Notes under the pieces: model-generated
The model's database searches: none
Told to the model about the DNA's origin: nothing
Seen by the model: only the letters and a program-made list of their open reading frames with translations
Made by a program: the position numbers and the translations under genes
Part shown: positions 62,169 to 64,000 of the stretch, one piece after another
Numbering within the stretch: the first letter of the stretch is position 1
Layout: every line of letters begins with the position of its first letter
NCBI RefSeq assembly: GCF_015832195.1
Contig: NC_052018.1
Span: forward strand, 113,915,316-113,979,315
Source of the DNA: Motacilla alba alba
Lineage: Eukaryota; Chordata; Aves; Passeriformes; Motacillidae
Reading direction: 5' to 3'
Length of the DNA: 64,000 nucleotides

Positions 62169-62349
62169 GCTTTTAATCACCTGTCAAAGAGACAAATACT
62201 GCCCTTGGAGGCTGCTGTGCCCTGTGCGCTAGAAAGCCTGGCAGGTGACCCGGGTGGTGAGAGGAGGGCAGCTGCAAGCAGGCCGCCGCCAGGAAAACAT
62301 GGGAGTTTCAGTGGTTTCTGAAGCCTGAGGAATGGGAAGATGCCCTGAG
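62169..62349 (+). other. Exon-like segment (plus strand)
   Basis: A strong acceptor (CTTTTTTTTCCCCCCAG ending at 62168) and donor (CTGAG followed by GTAAGC at 62350) bracket 181 bases. The two frames I read in full are closed by stops (the longer ends at 62321), so if transcribed it would be a non-coding or untranslated exon. Its CpG content is slightly raised (for example GGCCGCCGCC near 62281). Confidence 0.2.
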
Positions 62350-63797
62350 GTAAGCAAGAGTTAGGCACAGTCCTCCAGAGGCCTGGCTGTTGTGATTTAA
62401 GGTAGCTTAGTGCATATCTGTCAAAGTAGGATGTAGAGCATTGTGCAGGAGGAAAAGAACTCTTTATGTAAGACACGACCTGAGGCATCATGGCAGGCTA
62501 TCCCTTCCAGATTTGGAAGGATTCAGTGTTTTGCATGGAAGGATGGAAGGTTTTGAAAAAGAAGATTTCCTCTTTGGTGCAGGTCAGATGGGTGACGCCT
62601 GGCAGCTTGTGCACTGCCACTGTGTTAACCTGGGTGCCTCTCCTTCCCTCCCTGCTCCACGGGCACAACACGGGAGCAGCAGGGAGAGGAGGGTTTGTCC
62701 TGGGGGATACAGGAGTTCTACGTGGATATCTGAGCCTGCAGCTCCAAGCTGCAGCAGGACCCAAGGTCTGCACGCACCCGTGTACAGGTACTCTCAGAAA
62801 TGTGGGCTGTCATGGCTGAGGCCTCATGACCTGGCAGTGCCAGCTTGGGGAACAACAATCACATCCAGCCTTTTCTTTTGTCTACATTTCCCATGTTCAG
62901 TCAGTCTGATTGCTGCTGGGCCTTTGCCCATCATGTTGTGAAATGCTTCAGGGGCTAAAGGGGGGGAAAAAGGGGAAAAACCGAAAGATCCAACTGTGGT
63001 CTAAATCTCACGAGGAAGAAGACATCTGTCAGGACAAACTCTTCAGAAAAATGGGATCAGGAATACTTGTTTACTAAACTTTCATATCTGTAGCTTGTTC
63101 AAAGACATCTCTCAGTCCTTCACATTAGAAGAGCAAAGGAAGAACAGAAAAGCCCTCAGCCTAACCCAAGGAAAGCAGCAGCAGCTTTGTGTGCTGCAGT
63201 GTGGCAGGCATTCATAGGCTGGCTTTTTTCTTTTGCATCTACCACTGGTAGAGAAAAGTTCTTGCCAAGGTGACAGTTCCACTCTTGTATTGAAATGTGA
63301 GCAAAGAGGAACTTTCTCCATTGGATTTGGGTTTATTCACAGCACTTGTAAACAGTGTTACCATAAAGATACACGTGCAGGGAGCGTGCCCTGGGTTACC
63401 ACAAGTGATAGAGGGTTTTAGGATAGGGACAAGGCAGTTTCCCCTTCAATATACTGGGTTTTTTTCTGGAAGAATTGTGTGAGAGCAGAAAAGTTGCAGT
63501 AGCATTGCAGTTCCCTGCACAGAAAATACCCAGGGAGGTGAGCACAGCCAAGTGGTGCCACTCACCTGCACCCCAACTGAGAGCAATCAGTTAAGTGACG
63601 GGGACTGAGCAGCTCCTCCCTTTAGCAAGCACAACAGTAATGACAACCAGTATCACCCTTTTCCAGACCACTGGCATGTGCCTAGGCACAATAACCTGTA
63701 TTTTTTACAGCCCGGTCTTCTGAGCCGCAACACCTCCTGCTCTGGGGCGGCCACTGATCACAGCGTAAACAAACTTGTGTACAGGCACTCTGCAAAC

Positions 63798-63820
63798 TTC
63801 CCACCTTCCCACCTTCCCAC
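63798..63820. repeat. TTCCCACC short tandem repeat
   Basis: Three copies of an 8-base unit (the last truncated by one base). It is low-complexity sequence. Confidence 0.7.
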
Positions 63821-64000
63821 TGAAGCACAGCTTTGGCTTTCAGGCATCTCCCCTGCAAGCTGTCCCTTGTGTCGTGTCTGCAGGGGATTCATTATTAATT
63901 CATTACTTCCAATTTTTTTTCATTTCCAAGGAATATCAGTTGACTTTCCCAGCCTCTTCAGTGTTCCCCAAGCTTCATACAACACCCAAATGCTCATTTT

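Larger units (their letters stand above)
61569..64000. other. Non-coding stretch, moderately GC-rich
   Basis: No gene recognised up to the window end. The stretch is GC-richer than most of the window and has several overlapping ORFs of 90-166 codons on both strands (for example 62441-62941, plus) without domains. An exon-like segment lies at 62169-62349, G-runs at 62951-62975, and a TTCCCACC triplicate at 63798-63820. Confidence 0.5.

Noticed and set aside
1..64000. CRISPR arrays, operons, prophage, tRNA/rRNA genes, mitochondrial insert
   Set aside because: None of their signatures was seen on either strand; the repeats present are eukaryotic simple repeats and transposon relics.

Overview
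The window looks like vertebrate nuclear DNA, most likely from a bird and probably a songbird. Three things support this. A 5'-truncated CR1 LINE ends at about 7135 with the typical CR1 3' end (a GAGGTCCCTTCCAA block followed by degenerate TTCTGTG repeats). A complete 429-bp solo LTR lies at 42166-42594 and resembles songbird endogenous-retrovirus LTRs as I remember them. At least three heavily decayed MIR/L2-like relics are present (about 29281-29412, 48341-48497, 55399-55500). Repeat density is otherwise low, microsatellites are short and base composition is moderately AT-rich, as in avian intergenic or intronic DNA. Nothing points to a bacterium, plasmid or free virus.

I recognise no complete protein-coding gene, tRNA, rRNA, known microRNA or CRISPR array. 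The many 60-245 codon ORFs are what chance produces in 64 kb read in six frames. The window therefore reads as a gene desert or a stretch of very long introns. Two short minus-strand segments stand out as possible exons. One, at 61419-61568, is exactly 50 open codons between a pyrimidine-rich acceptor and a GT donor. The other, at 33793-34054, has a protein-like composition, ends in TGA and would suit a terminal exon. Plus-strand segments with good splice signals lie at 33934-34066, 45932-46018, 52888-52999 and 62169-62349. All are unconfirmed and I could not assign any to a gene.

Layout: 1-1574 AT-rich; 1575-2092 a CpG- and GC-rich island with a nested palindrome and direct repeat; 2093-7005 plain; 7006-7135 CR1; 7136-16679 plain with homopolymers and a pyrimidine tract; 16680-17150 a candidate regulatory block; 17151-25240 plain, with two perfect 22-bp palindromes resembling forkhead and NKX2 sites; 25241-25488 three decayed tandem copies of a homeodomain-site-rich unit of about 80 bp; 25489-33792 plain with one MIR relic; 33793-34066 the best exon candidate; 34067-42161 plain with a G-quadruplex motif, a 28-bp duplication and a strong hairpin; 42166-42594 the solo LTR; 47547-47722 a 44-bp-period minisatellite; 48303-48497 a G19 run beside a MIR relic; 53888-54112 a small CpG cluster; 54131-64000 plain with a third ancient repeat and the remaining exon candidates.

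The likely biology is regulatory and structural: enhancer-like clusters, decayed transposons and young tandem duplications. I found no sign of a new multi-gene system. The most worthwhile follow-ups are the homeodomain-rich tandem unit, the 44-bp minisatellite, the paired palindromes and the two minus-strand exon candidates.
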